Below the pieces are notes generated by a model. It did not search any database and was not told where the DNA came from. It saw only the letters and a program-made list of their open reading frames with translations. A stretch of 59,878 nucleotides of DNA, from contig SKIF01000045.1 in the NCBI GenBank assembly GCA_007116575.1, forward strand, positions 1 through 59,878, given 5' to 3'. The DNA is from Paracoccaceae bacterium (lineage in GTDB: Bacteria; Pseudomonadota; Alphaproteobacteria; Rhodobacterales; Rhodobacteraceae). Below are positions 1 to 10,654 of this stretch, in pieces. Each line of letters starts with the position of its first letter. The stretch's first letter is position 1. Both the position numbers and the translations under genes were made by a program.

Positions 1-51
1 CATCCGCGAAGGTCACAGCGGCTGCAGGTCACGCGCAGGCTATGGCCCTGC

Positions 52-1185
52 TCACAACCCGACTCGAAACTCGGCGATCAACGCCTGTACAACGGCGCGT
101 AGCGCCTCGGTCTCATCAGCCCCCTCGGCGCGCGCCGCAGCGTGAACCGCGCGCTGGCGTTCGGCACTGGTGCCGGTCTTAAGGATATCCTGCGCGCCAC
201 GTAGCTCGTTGAGGCAGCCCAGAACCATCGCATCCGCCTCGAGCATCTCGATCAGCTCTGCCACCAGTTGCGGCACCGGCACCACCTCGCCCTTGCCGAT
301 ATCCAGAAGACCCTCGCGCGGGCCATAGCGCTGCGCGCGCCAGCGGTTCTCGGCAATGAGGAAACGGTCATAGATCCGCCAGCGCTGGTTGCGGCGGCGC
401 AACTCGACCAGCATCCGCGCCGTGGACTGGATCATGGCCGCGACCGTCAGCGCATGTTCCATCAGCGGCATCACATCGCAGATCCGGGCTTCCAGCGTCG
501 GAAAACGGTGCGATGGACGGATATCCCACCAGATCTTGGTCGTGTCCTCGATCAGCCCGGCATCGATGATCGTATCGACCGAGCGGCGATACTCGCCATA
601 GCTGATAAATTCGGGCGGCAAGCCGGTGCGGGGCAGATTGTCGAAGATCGTCAGGCGATAACTGTTGAGCCCGGTATCCTGCCCGCCCCAGTAGGGCGAA
701 GACGTCGAGAGCGCCAGCATATGCGGCAGGAAATAGGTGATTTGGCGCATGATATCGATGCGCAGATCGTCATCGGGCAGGCCGACATGAACATGCATCC
801 CGCTGATCAGCATCCGCCGCACTACGCCAGCCAGATCGCGGGCCAGATCGTTATAGCGCTGTTTTTCGGTATGCTTGCGCGTGTGCCAGTCGGCGAAAGG
901 GTGGCAGGAGACGGCGAGCGGGGCCATGCCATATTGCGCGGCGCAATCGGCAATGGTGCGGCGCAGATGGCCCAGATCGGCGCGCGCCTCGGCGATATTG
1001 GCGCAGACGCCCGTGCCGACCTCGATCTGGCAAGCGAGGAATTCGGGCGAGACCTTGTCGCCCAGTTCGCGCGCGCAATCGTCCATCAGCGCATCGGGCA
1101 CATCGACCAGCGCGCAGGTTTCGACATCGACCAGAAGGTATTCTTCCTCGATGCCCAGAGTGTATTCGGGCGCGACCTCTGACAT
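52..1185 (-). CDS. Carboxylate-amine ligase, GCS2/YbdK family
   Basis: The 377-residue protein opens with the family signature [11 protein letters not shown] near residue 10. It also carries the internal motifs [11 protein letters not shown] and [11 protein letters not shown], which in the glutamate-cysteine ligase 2 superfamily form the ATP- and metal-binding core. The length is typical of YbdK-type proteins. Family members make weak gamma-glutamyl-type amide bonds between a carboxylate and an amine; the physiological substrate is usually unknown and cannot be read here. The start MSEVAPEY lies just before the signature. The gene is divergent from the DUF3445 gene with about 75 bp between them. 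Bases 1-51 hold no gene I can support. Confidence 0.9.
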   Translation of the reverse strand: MSEVAPEYTLGIEEEYLLVDVETCALVDVPDALMDDCARELGDKVSPEFLACQIEVGTGVCANIAEARADLGHLRRTIADCAAQYGMAPLAVSCHPFADWHTRKHTEKQRYNDLARDLAGVVRRMLISGMHVHVGLPDDDLRIDIMRQITYFLPHMLALSTSSPYWGGQDTGLNSYRLTIFDNLPRTGLPPEFISYGEYRRSVDTIIDAGLIEDTTKIWWDIRPSHRFPTLEARICDVMPLMEHALTVAAMIQSTARMLVELRRRNQRWRIYDRFLIAENRWRAQRYGPREGLLDIGKGEVVPVPQLVAELIEMLEADAMVLGCLNELRGAQDILKTGTSAERQRAVHAAARAEGADETEALRAVVQALIAEFRVGL

Positions 1186-1261
1186 TTCGCAAGCCTAGCG
1201 CGGTTTTTCAACCTCGCAAGCGGGAATTGACGGCTGCCGGGGGGTGGCCTAGCACTTGGTC

Positions 1262-2062
1262 ATGTCGATCCTGCATGACGCCCTGCCCTATGCCCCCTGG
1301 GTCAACCCGCACCAGCGCCGCCTGCCGGGGGTCATGCCTTTGCCGCGCGCCGAATGGCTGCTCACCGATCCCGCCTATGCGGCCCAGATGCGCGAACGCT
1401 GTCGGCTGCTGGCCGAGCATGGCGCACAGGTGCTGGGGTGCTTGCCCGAGGCGCAGGAGGCCGCGCGCGAATTGCTGGACGAGGTGCTGCGCGACCTGCC
1501 TGCGCATGGTTTCGCGCGGTCAGGTGACCTGGTGCGCTGCCCCGACGGGCGCAGCGTGGCGCTGGACGAGGCCCGCCCGCTCTGGACCATCGGCCATCTG
1601 CTGCAGGCCGATTTCTGCATTCTGCAGAAACCGGACTCGGGTGCCGAGCATGTGCTGACCGGGGCGGTGCTGTGCTTTCCCTCGCATTGGACGCTGGCCG
1701 AAAAGCTGGGCAGGCCGCTGATGCGCATTCATCGCCCTGTCGCAAGCTATGACGGGCAACTGGGCGCGCGGGTGCAGCGCATGTTCGACCTGATGCGCCC
1801 CGAACAGCCGCTCTGGCGGGTCAATCTGCTGCAATATGACGACCCGGCGCTGTTTCAGCCGCGTTCCGAACAGGCCCCGAAAACCGGCCCCGAGCGCGGT
1901 GCTTTCATCCGGTCCGAGCGTCAGTGCCTGCTGAAACTGCCTCGCAGCGGGGCGGTGGTGTTCTCGATCCATACCGCGGTCGTGCATCGCGACAGCCTGT
2001 CGCCCGCCGAGGCCACGGCGCTGCGCGAGATCGAGCGCGCCTCAGCGGATCCGGCCCTCTGA
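1262..2062 (+). CDS. DUF3445 family protein (haem-dependent oxidative N-demethylase-like)
   Basis: A 266-residue soluble protein recognised as DUF3445 from the N-terminal LPYAPW and LPGVMPLPRAEWL segments, the central LCFPSHWTLAEKLGRPL motif, and the C-terminal RSERQCLLKLPRSGAVVFSI motif. DUF3445 is the PAS-fold haem subunit of the dimethylamine N-demethylase described in Pseudomonas. No partner subunits (reductase or other chains) are next to it, so N-demethylation is only a family-level inference. I chose ATG 1262 over an in-frame TTG two codons upstream. The 3' end overlaps the convergent lipoprotein gene by 21 bp. Confidence 0.8.
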   Translation: MSILHDALPYAPWVNPHQRRLPGVMPLPRAEWLLTDPAYAAQMRERCRLLAEHGAQVLGCLPEAQEAARELLDEVLRDLPAHGFARSGDLVRCPDGRSVALDEARPLWTIGHLLQADFCILQKPDSGAEHVLTGAVLCFPSHWTLAEKLGRPLMRIHRPVASYDGQLGARVQRMFDLMRPEQPLWRVNLLQYDDPALFQPRSEQAPKTGPERGAFIRSERQCLLKLPRSGAVVFSIHTAVVHRDSLSPAEATALREIERASADPAL

Positions 2063-2335
2063 ATCGACCAGTCTCTGACGCTCGCCCTGCGCGATCACCG
2101 GGCCGCGCAGCCGCGCGGCACGCGCGCGCAGTGCTGCGGCGCGATCCTCGGTCGAATCGGTCAGGCGCGGCGCGTTCGGCCCGTCTGTCCCCTGTGCCAG
2201 AAGGGTGGACAGCGGCAGCAGATCCGGTCGCTCGATCACTGCCGAGCCTTGTCGCGGGGGCAAGTCAGCCGGGGCCAGACAGGCCGCCAGCAGCACAGGC
2301 AACAGCAAGAACGGGCTTAGGATGGCGCGGATCAT
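2042..2335 (-). CDS. Small predicted lipoprotein
   Basis: A 97-residue protein with a short basic N-terminus, a hydrophobic stretch (ILSPFLLLPVLLAAC) and a lipobox ending at Cys19 (LAAC), so it is probably exported and lipidated. The remaining ~78 residues are polar and Arg/Ala-rich, with no domain I recognise. The start is the Met directly before IRAILS, because the longer in-frame ORF only runs antisense through the tetR gene. It is divergent from the TetR gene and overlaps the end of the DUF3445 gene tail to tail by 21 bp. Its function is unknown. Confidence 0.65.
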   Translation of the reverse strand: MIRAILSPFLLLPVLLAACLAPADLPPRQGSAVIERPDLLPLSTLLAQGTDGPNAPRLTDSTEDRAAALRARAARLRGPVIAQGERQRLVDSEGRIR

Positions 2336-2440
2336 TTGACAGCTTGGTTGAGACAGAACATGACGGCGAAACTCTGCGCCAGAAATGCGCGCCGTGCAAG
2401 CGGGGTTGCGCAGTGGCGGGCTGACGGGCATGAAGCGCGC

Positions 2441-3031
2441 ATGGCGCGCAAGAAGAATTCCTCTGCCGAGATCACCCGTCCGCGCATCCGCGACGCGGCG
2501 CTGCGGCTGTTTGCGCGCCATGGCTTCGCGGCCGTCTCGATGCGCCGGATCGCAACCGAGGTGGGCGTGCAGGTGGGCGCGCTTTATCTGTACACACCCG
2601 ACAAGCAGAGCCTGCTGTTCGATTTGATGCAGACGCATATGCAGGAATTGCACGCAGCCCTTTCGGCGCTGCCTGTTCAGGATGACCCGCTGGCCGCGCT
2701 CGAACAATTCACCCGCTTCCATATCCGCCACCACCGTGCGCGGCAGGATGCGGTCTTCATCTCCAACATGGAATTGCGCAATCTCGAGCCCACGAATTTC
2801 CGGCAGATCGAGGCGATGCGCCGCGCCTATGAGGCGCATCTGGCGGGCATCCTTGCACGCGGCAAGGCGGCGGGACAGTTCGACCTGCCCAATGCCAAGC
2901 TTGCCGCCTTTGCCCTGATCGCGATGCTGACCGGGGTGAACACCTGGTATCGCGAGGGCGGCCCGCTGAGCCTGGCGCGGGTCGAGGAAATCTACTGGGA
3001 CATGGTCCGCAAGGCCGTTGGCGCCCAATAA
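2441..3031 (+). CDS. TetR/AcrR family transcriptional regulator
   Basis: A 196-residue protein with an N-terminal TetR helix-turn-helix at about residues 12-60: the motifs IRDAALRLFARHGF, VSMRRIATEVGV and GALYLYTPDKQSLL match the family closely. The rest is an all-helical ligand-binding domain. I chose the ATG at MARKKNSS because it puts the HTH at the usual position; an in-frame start 35 codons upstream adds only low-complexity basic sequence. It lies 106 bp upstream of the glutamate dehydrogenase gene on the same strand and is divergent from the small lipoprotein gene. Either could be its target; the ligand is unknown. Confidence 0.88.
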   Translation: MARKKNSSAEITRPRIRDAALRLFARHGFAAVSMRRIATEVGVQVGALYLYTPDKQSLLFDLMQTHMQELHAALSALPVQDDPLAALEQFTRFHIRHHRARQDAVFISNMELRNLEPTNFRQIEAMRRAYEAHLAGILARGKAAGQFDLPNAKLAAFALIAMLTGVNTWYREGGPLSLARVEEIYWDMVRKAVGAQ

Positions 3032-3137
3032 AGCGGCGAAAACCTGCACTTTCGATCTGAATTTAACCTGTTATTGTCTAATTGGGGCTTGAGGGACAGT
3101 CACAACCGCCCCCGGCATGAAACAGGGAGAAAAAGAT

Positions 3138-4568
3138 ATGCTCGACATGAAGGAACCCGGTTTTCGCGAAAACGTCGATCTGATGTTCAAGCGCGCTGTC
3201 GCGCATCTCGACCTGCCTCCCGGACTGGCCGAAAAGATCCAGATCTGCAACTCGACCTATACCGTGCGCTTCGGGGTGCGCCTGCGCGGCAAGATCGAGA
3301 CCTTCGTGGGCTATCGCTCGGTGCATTCCGAACATATGGAGCCGGTCAAGGGCGGCATCCGCTACGCCCCAGAGGTGGACCAGAACGAGGTCGAGGCGCT
3401 CGCCGCGCTGATGACCTATAAATGCGCGCTGGTGGAAACGCCTTTCGGTGGCTCCAAGGGTGGGCTGTGTCTGGACCCGCGCAAATATGAAGAGCACGAG
3501 TTGGAACAGATCACCCGCCGCTTCGCCTATGAACTTGCCAAGCGCGACCTGATCAACCCCGCGCAGAACGTCCCCGCCCCCGATATGGGAACTGGCGAGC
3601 GCGAGATGGCCTGGATCGCCGACCAATATGCGCGCATGAACACCACCGACATCAATGCCCGCGCCTGCGTCACCGGCAAGCCGCTCAATGCAGGCGGCAT
3701 CAAGGGCCGGGTCGAGGCGACCGGGCGCGGTGTGCAATATGCGTTGCAGGAGTTTTTCCGCCATCCCGAAGACGTGGCCAAGACCGGGCTGACCGGCGGT
3801 CTGGGCGGCAAGCGGGTCGTGGTGCAGGGCCTGGGCAATGTGGGCTATCATGCGGCCAAGTTCCTGCGCGAGGAAGATGACGCGCTCATTACCGGCATCA
3901 TCGAGCGCGACGGCGCGCTGGTCAATGCGCAGGGGATGGACCCGGATGCCGTGCGCGAGTGGATCATGCAGACCGGCGGTGTGCGCGGCTTCGAGGGGGC
4001 CGAATTCGTCGAGAACGGGGCCAGCGTGCTCGAAGTGGAATGCGACATCATGATCCCGGCGGCGCTGGAAGGGGTGATCAACATCAACAATGCCGAGCGC
4101 ATCAAGGCGCCCCTGATCATCGAAGCGGCGAATGGCCCGATCACGGCAGGGGCCGACGAGATCCTGCGCGAAAAGGACATCGTGGTCATCCCCGACCTCT
4201 ATGCCAATGCCGGGGGCGTGACCGTGTCCTATTTCGAATGGGTCAAGAATCTCAGCCATATCCGCTTTGGCCGGATGCAGCGCCGCAACGAGGAAGCCCA
4301 TGCCCTGCTTCTGGTCAAGGAACTGGAGCGGCTGTCATCGGACAAGCAGCTTGGCTGGGAACTGGCGCCGGATTTCAAGAACCGCTACCTGCAGGGGGCG
4401 GATGAGTTGCAGCTTGTGCGCTCGGGGTTGGATGACACGATGCGCGCGGCCTATCAGTCGATCTCGGAAGAATGGCACCGCCGCCCCGATGTGAAGGATC
4501 TGCGCACGGCGGCCTTCATCGTGGCGATCGAGCGGGTGGCGGCCAGCTACCGCGCCAAAGGGCTCTGA
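3138..4568 (+). CDS. Glu/Leu/Phe/Val dehydrogenase (glutamate dehydrogenase type)
   Basis: A 476-residue cytoplasmic enzyme of the amino-acid dehydrogenase superfamily, interconverting an amino acid and its 2-oxo acid with NAD(P). Visible landmarks are KGGIRYAPEVDQNEVEALA (substrate-binding Lys region), TPFGGSKGGL with the catalytic lysine region, PAPDMGTGEREMAWI, and the Rossmann motif VVVQGLGNVGYHAAKFL around residue 230. The overall length and the C-terminal helices fit glutamate dehydrogenase better than the shorter leucine or phenylalanine enzymes. I prefer ATG 3138, which follows a purine-rich CAGGGAGAAA ribosome-binding site, over the upstream ATG at 3117. It may be controlled by the TetR gene just upstream. 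Confidence 0.92.
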   Translation: MLDMKEPGFRENVDLMFKRAVAHLDLPPGLAEKIQICNSTYTVRFGVRLRGKIETFVGYRSVHSEHMEPVKGGIRYAPEVDQNEVEALAALMTYKCALVETPFGGSKGGLCLDPRKYEEHELEQITRRFAYELAKRDLINPAQNVPAPDMGTGEREMAWIADQYARMNTTDINARACVTGKPLNAGGIKGRVEATGRGVQYALQEFFRHPEDVAKTGLTGGLGGKRVVVQGLGNVGYHAAKFLREEDDALITGIIERDGALVNAQGMDPDAVREWIMQTGGVRGFEGAEFVENGASVLEVECDIMIPAALEGVININNAERIKAPLIIEAANGPITAGADEILREKDIVVIPDLYANAGGVTVSYFEWVKNLSHIRFGRMQRRNEEAHALLLVKELERLSSDKQLGWELAPDFKNRYLQGADELQLVRSGLDDTMRAAYQSISEEWHRRPDVKDLRTAAFIVAIERVAASYRAKGL

Positions 4569-4574
4569 CCGCGC

Positions 4575-5036
4575 TCAGCCCGTCGCGCGTGCTGCCTGCA
4601 CGCGCTGGCGGGCAATGGCCGAATCGCGGTCGGCAAGACCCAGCAGGTTGGAGACCAGCCGCATCAGCCCGTCTTCCTCATGGTGGCGCTGACCATCGGC
4701 CAGGATCACCGACCAAAGGTCATGCAGCAGGGCGGGCCGGTCCTCCAGCGCGATGGCCTCCTTGATGCGGCGGGTCAGATGGACCGTGTCGCCCACGGCC
4801 TCTTCCAGCGCCTCGGCCTGACGGCGCAATGCGATCAAATCCCAGGCACTCAGCCCGAAGCGCGCGCCCGTGACCCGGTCGATCTCTGCCACCTGCGCGG
4901 GATTGTAATCGTTATTGGCGCGTGCAGCGCGCACCAGAAGCGCCGTGACCGCCGCCGCATCCGAAATCTCTGGCCGCTCGGGGGTCGGGCGGCGGCCAAA
5001 CAGCGATTGCATCCAGTCGAAAGCGTTGTTCTGCAT
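4575..5036 (-). CDS. TerB-like protein
   Basis: A 153-residue all-helical protein with the TerB/tellurite-resistance fold. The segments AVTALLVRAARANNDYNP and LHDLWSVILADGQRHHEED, followed by LMRLVSNLLGL, are the paired helices with acidic and His residues typical of the family. Single TerB-domain proteins are common in alphaproteobacteria away from any ter operon, and there are no other ter genes here, so tellurite resistance should not be assumed. The start MQNNAFDWM begins the conserved part; the longer ORF adds an atypical extension. It is convergent with the dehydrogenase gene and divergent from dnaG. Confidence 0.75.
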   Translation of the reverse strand: MQNNAFDWMQSLFGRRPTPERPEISDAAAVTALLVRAARANNDYNPAQVAEIDRVTGARFGLSAWDLIALRRQAEALEEAVGDTVHLTRRIKEAIALEDRPALLHDLWSVILADGQRHHEEDGLMRLVSNLLGLADRDSAIARQRVQAARATG

Positions 5037-5225
5037 GACCCACAAGATAGGCGCTATGCGCGCGAATGCCAAATGCGCGCCATCACAGCGCCGTGCGATG
5101 ACCTGCCCCGCCACCCTCGGGCGGGCCGCACGGACGGGTGGTTGGGGCGTGGTCCGCCGGGGGAGGGGCGGAGCATGTCACTTCCTGCCTTCACCCGCCC
5201 CGCGCGATCTGGCATGATCACGCCC

Positions 5226-7118
5226 ATGAGTCTGCCTCCCGGTTTCCTTGATGAATTGCGCAACCGTGTCCCGATCTCGTCAGTGGTCGGGCGCAAGGTG
5301 ACATGGGACATGCGCAAGTCCAACAGTGCCAAGGGCGACTACTGGGCACCCTGCCCGTTTCATCAGGAAAAGACCGCCTCATTCCATGTCGATGACCGCA
5401 AGGGCTTCTATTACTGCTTCGGCTGCCACGCCAAGGGCGACGCACTGGGCTTTTTGCGCGAGACCGAGAATATCGGCTTCATGGAAGCGGTCGAAATTCT
5501 GGCGCGCGAAGCTGGCATGACCATGCCCGCGCGCGACCCCAGAGCGGCGGAAAAATCCGATCTTCTTGCCGAACTCGCGCAGGTGACAGAGGCGGCGGTG
5601 CGGTTTTTCCGAACCCAGCTGACCACCTCTGCCGCTGCGGCTGCACGCGACTATCTTGCCGGGCGGGGCCTGAACGAAGCCACGCAGGCGCGCTTCGAAA
5701 TCGGCTTTGCCTCTGGGGCGCGCCAGGCGCTTTGGGGCCATCTGACCAGCGCGGGCGTGGCGCCCGCGCAGATCATCGAAGCCGGGCTCGCCATCGCGCC
5801 CGAGGATGGCAGCGCCCCGTTCGACCGGTTCCGGGGCCGCATCATGTTTCCGATCCGCGATGCGCGCGGGCGCTGCATCGGTTTTGGCGGGCGTGCCATG
5901 TCGCCCGAGGCGCGCGCGAAATACCTCAACTCGCCCGAGACGCCGCTCTTCGACAAGGGTCGCTCGCTCTACAATATCGGGCCCGCGCGCGCCGCGGCTG
6001 GCAAGCAGCCACTGATCGTGGCCGAAGGCTATATGGATGTGATCGCGCTCGCGGCGGCCGGGTTCGAGGCGGCGGTTGCGCCCCTGGGCACCGCGATCAC
6101 CGAAGACCAGATGCGCATGATCTGGCGACTGAGCCCCGAGCCGGTGATCGCGCTTGACGGTGATGCTGCGGGGCTGCGCGCGGGCCACCGGCTGATAGAC
6201 ATCGCGCTGCCGCATCTGAGCGCGGAACAGTCCCTGCGCTTCTGCCTGCTGCCCGGTGGCATGGACCCCGATGACCTGCTGCGCGCCAGCGGCGCGGGGG
6301 CGATGCGCAAGCTCGTCGAACAGGCAATGCCGCTGGTGCAGCTTCTGTGGCAGCGCGAGACCGAGGGACAGGTCTTTGACAGCCCCGAGCGGCGCGCGGC
6401 GCTCGACAAGCGGTTGCGCGCCGCACTCGGGCGGATCGGGGACCCCGGTCTGCGCAGCCATTACGCCGAGGAATTGCGCAATCTGCGCCAGGCCTTCTTC
6501 CGCCCTGCCCCGCGCGGCAAGGGCACGCGCGGCACGCCGCGCTTTGCCCCGCCGACCCAGCCGCTGCCTGCCACCCGCGCCACGCGCCTTGCCGCGACCG
6601 AGAGCCCCGATATCGCCGAACAGATGCGCGAGGAGATCATCCTCGCCATTCTGCTCACCCATCCCGATCTCGTGCCCGAATTCGAGGCCGATCTGGAGCG
6701 CGTGGCGTTGAGCCTGCCCGCCCATGATGCGCTGCGCCATGCGCTCTTGCAGGGCGAGGCGGATATCGGCGAACGGCCCGAAGCACGGCAGGTGCTGGAG
6801 CTGGGACATGTGCGCATTTCGCCCCCCGTCCGGTCGCAGGCCGACACGCAGCTTGCGCGCAACTGCCTGCGCGAGGAATTCGCCAAGCTGCTGACCCGGC
6901 GCGGCGCAGCGACCGAGTTGCGCGAGGCGGCCGAGGATCTCGCGGATCTGCCCGATGAAGGGCTGACATGGCGACTGCGCCAGGCCGCCGAGATGCGCAA
7001 CCGCGCCGAGCGCTCGCGGCTGTCGGATTCGACCGATCTGGGCGAGGATCGCGCAGCGCTGGCAGGCCAGCTTGACCGGCTGATCGAATCACAGGTCTGG
7101 GTGAAGCGCAAAAAGTGA
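5226..7118 (+). CDS. dnaG: DNA primase
   Basis: A 630-residue primase that makes the RNA primers for replication. The N-terminal CHC2 zinc-binding domain has C43, H46, C64 and C67 (CPFH and CFGC). The TOPRIM catalytic core follows, with LIVAEGYMDVIALAAAGF and the acidic motif ALDGDAAGLRAG. The C-terminal ~200 residues form the helicase-interaction region. I chose the ATG at MSLPPGFLDEL because the conserved primase N-terminus begins there; an alternative ATG lies four codons upstream, and neither has a strong Shine-Dalgarno. rpoD follows after 161 bp, the classical macromolecular-synthesis gene pair but without rpsU. Confidence 0.97.
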   Translation: MSLPPGFLDELRNRVPISSVVGRKVTWDMRKSNSAKGDYWAPCPFHQEKTASFHVDDRKGFYYCFGCHAKGDALGFLRETENIGFMEAVEILAREAGMTMPARDPRAAEKSDLLAELAQVTEAAVRFFRTQLTTSAAAAARDYLAGRGLNEATQARFEIGFASGARQALWGHLTSAGVAPAQIIEAGLAIAPEDGSAPFDRFRGRIMFPIRDARGRCIGFGGRAMSPEARAKYLNSPETPLFDKGRSLYNIGPARAAAGKQPLIVAEGYMDVIALAAAGFEAAVAPLGTAITEDQMRMIWRLSPEPVIALDGDAAGLRAGHRLIDIALPHLSAEQSLRFCLLPGGMDPDDLLRASGAGAMRKLVEQAMPLVQLLWQRETEGQVFDSPERRAALDKRLRAALGRIGDPGLRSHYAEELRNLRQAFFRPAPRGKGTRGTPRFAPPTQPLPATRATRLAATESPDIAEQMREEIILAILLTHPDLVPEFEADLERVALSLPAHDALRHALLQGEADIGERPEARQVLELGHVRISPPVRSQADTQLARNCLREEFAKLLTRRGAATELREAAEDLADLPDEGLTWRLRQAAEMRNRAERSRLSDSTDLGEDRAALAGQLDRLIESQVWVKRKK

Positions 7119-7279
7119 CCGAATCGCGACAGGAGCGCACGTTTGAACGTGTGAATCTGGCCACTGGAACTGGAAAAACCCCGTCATCTTCCCTAAATAC
7201 CCCCAATCAAGGACAGGAGCGGCGTGATTCGTGACAGCGATTCGCGCCTCTCGCTGCAACCTCAGTTTCGGGAGCTTCC

Positions 7280-9283
<2,004 letters not shown>

Positions 9284-9350
9284 ACGTCAAGCCCGTCTGG
9301 TTCCCACCGCCAGATGCGGGGATCAAGCGCGCATGACAGCAGGCACCCGC

Positions 9351-9392
9351 AAAGCACCCTCGGGCCGTGATCTCACGGACCGAGGGGGCTTT
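9351..9392. terminator. Hairpin terminator after rpoD
   Basis: The arms 9351-9370 (AAAGC, then CCCTCGG and CCGTGA) and 9373-9392 form a roughly 19-bp stem with two imperfections and a minimal loop. It sits 67 bp after the rpoD stop. The AAAG...CTTT ends give a short U-rich edge in either direction, so it may serve both converging transcripts. Between it and the next hairpin (9393-9570) I find only a minor GGGGCT/AGCCCC stem near 9431 and no gene. Confidence 0.65.
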
Positions 9393-9570
9393 CACGACGC
9401 AACAGAAGATTAAGTCGGATGCGGTCTGAGGGGGCTCCAGCCCCGCCCCATTGTCGTGCGGCGTATCTGTCGTGAGGGCGGGCGTATCCGACGGCAGAAC
9501 CCGCCTTGCGCCAGCAGTGCACAGACCCTGCCCGCGCGACCATGACAGCCCACAAGACCACAAACGCAGA

Positions 9571-9602
9571 CCGGGCCGCAGGGGTTTCCCCCTACGGCCC
9601 GG
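9571..9602 (-). terminator. Hairpin terminator after galU
   Basis: A stem of CCGGGCCG and AGGGG paired with CCCCT and CGGCCCGG, with one mismatch and a short T-rich loop, lies 18 bp beyond the galU stop on the galU strand. It has no long U tract, so it is a moderate candidate for a rho-independent terminator. It faces the rpoD hairpin, as expected in a convergent gap. Confidence 0.5.
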
Positions 9603-9620
9603 CTTGCAGGTGCTTCGCGC

Positions 9621-10517
9621 TTATTCGGCGGCCTGCCGCTGCGCGACCATATCGGTCAGGAATTGCGCCAGTTCCGTGCCCAGATCGGGGCGGGCGAGAC
9701 CGAAGGCAACGGTTGCCTGCAGGAAACCGGCTTTCGAGCCGCAATCATAGCGCTGCCCCTCGAAGCGGTAGCCATAGACATTCTGCCGCTCGACAATCTC
9801 GCGTGCGATGGCGTCGGTCAACTGGATCTCGCCTCCCGCGCCCGGCTCGATATCGCCAAGGTGGCGCAGCACATCCGGGGTCAGGATATAGCGACCGATG
9901 GCAGCGAGGTTGGAGGGCTGCGTGCCCGGCGCCGGTTTCTCGACCATGCCGCGCATCGGCATGACCCGGCTGATGGCGGGGGGGACATCCATGATCCCGT
10001 AGCTGGATGCCATCTCTTCCGAGACTTCCATCGCCGCGATCATGTTGCCGCCGGTCTGTTCATACCCCTCGACCATCTGTTTGAGACAGGGCGTGTCGGC
10101 CGCGATCACGTCATCGGGCAGCAGCACGGCGAAGGGCTCATCCCCGATCAGGTGGCGCGCGCACCAGACCGCGTGACCCAGCCCCCGCGCCTGATTCTGC
10201 CGCACATAGGCAATCGCGCCGCTGTCCATATTGGTGGCTTCAAGCACTTCCATCAGCGCGGTCTTGCCCTTGGCGCGCAGCGAGGCTTCCAGTTCGGGGG
10301 CGCGGTCGAAGTAATCCTCCAGCGCGCCCTTGCCGCGCGAGGTGACGAAGATGAATTCGGTGATGCCGGCCGCGCGTGCCTCGTCAATCGCGTACTGGAT
10401 CAGCGGGCGATCCACCAGCGTCATGATTTCCTTGGGCACCGACTTGGTGGCAGGCAGAAAACGTGTGCCCATACCTGCTACGGGAAAGACGGCCTTGGTA
10501 ACTCTGCGTTTCATCAT
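9621..10517 (-). CDS. galU: UTP-glucose-1-phosphate uridylyltransferase
   Basis: A 298-residue cytoplasmic nucleotidyltransferase that makes UDP-glucose from UTP and glucose 1-phosphate for envelope and exopolysaccharide synthesis. The N-terminal nucleotide-binding motif VFPVAGMGTRFLPATK is followed by SVPKEIMTLVDRPLIQYAI. Further family motifs are FAVLLPDDVI (metal-binding aspartates) and the GEIQLTDAI sugar-binding segment. The length matches bacterial GalU. Either of two adjacent Met codons (MMKRR) could be the start. The neighbouring cysQ and KpsM-like genes fit a loose polysaccharide or nucleotide theme but need not be functionally linked. Confidence 0.96.
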   Translation of the reverse strand: MMKRRVTKAVFPVAGMGTRFLPATKSVPKEIMTLVDRPLIQYAIDEARAAGITEFIFVTSRGKGALEDYFDRAPELEASLRAKGKTALMEVLEATNMDSGAIAYVRQNQARGLGHAVWCARHLIGDEPFAVLLPDDVIAADTPCLKQMVEGYEQTGGNMIAAMEVSEEMASSYGIMDVPPAISRVMPMRGMVEKPAPGTQPSNLAAIGRYILTPDVLRHLGDIEPGAGGEIQLTDAIAREIVERQNVYGYRFEGQRYDCGSKAGFLQATVAFGLARPDLGTELAQFLTDMVAQRQAAE

Positions 10518-10654
10518 TCACTCCGCTCCTGTATCTGTCGTGTTGTCGCATCCCTCGCTTAAAGACAGGTGAATCAGGGCAGGTTTATGGTGAAAGCCGG
10601 TCGGCCAGTGGCGAAAACAGGGTTTTTTTCGGTTCTTTCGGCCTGCCCCGCATT

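Noticed and set aside
2336-3049. Leftward frame antisense to tetR, joined to the small lipoprotein
   Set aside because: Composition is that of a shadow frame; the lipoprotein signal peptide gives the true start at 2335.
4680-5225. N-terminal extension of dnaG
   Set aside because: Antisense to the TerB gene and unlike any primase N-terminus; the conserved start is at 5226.
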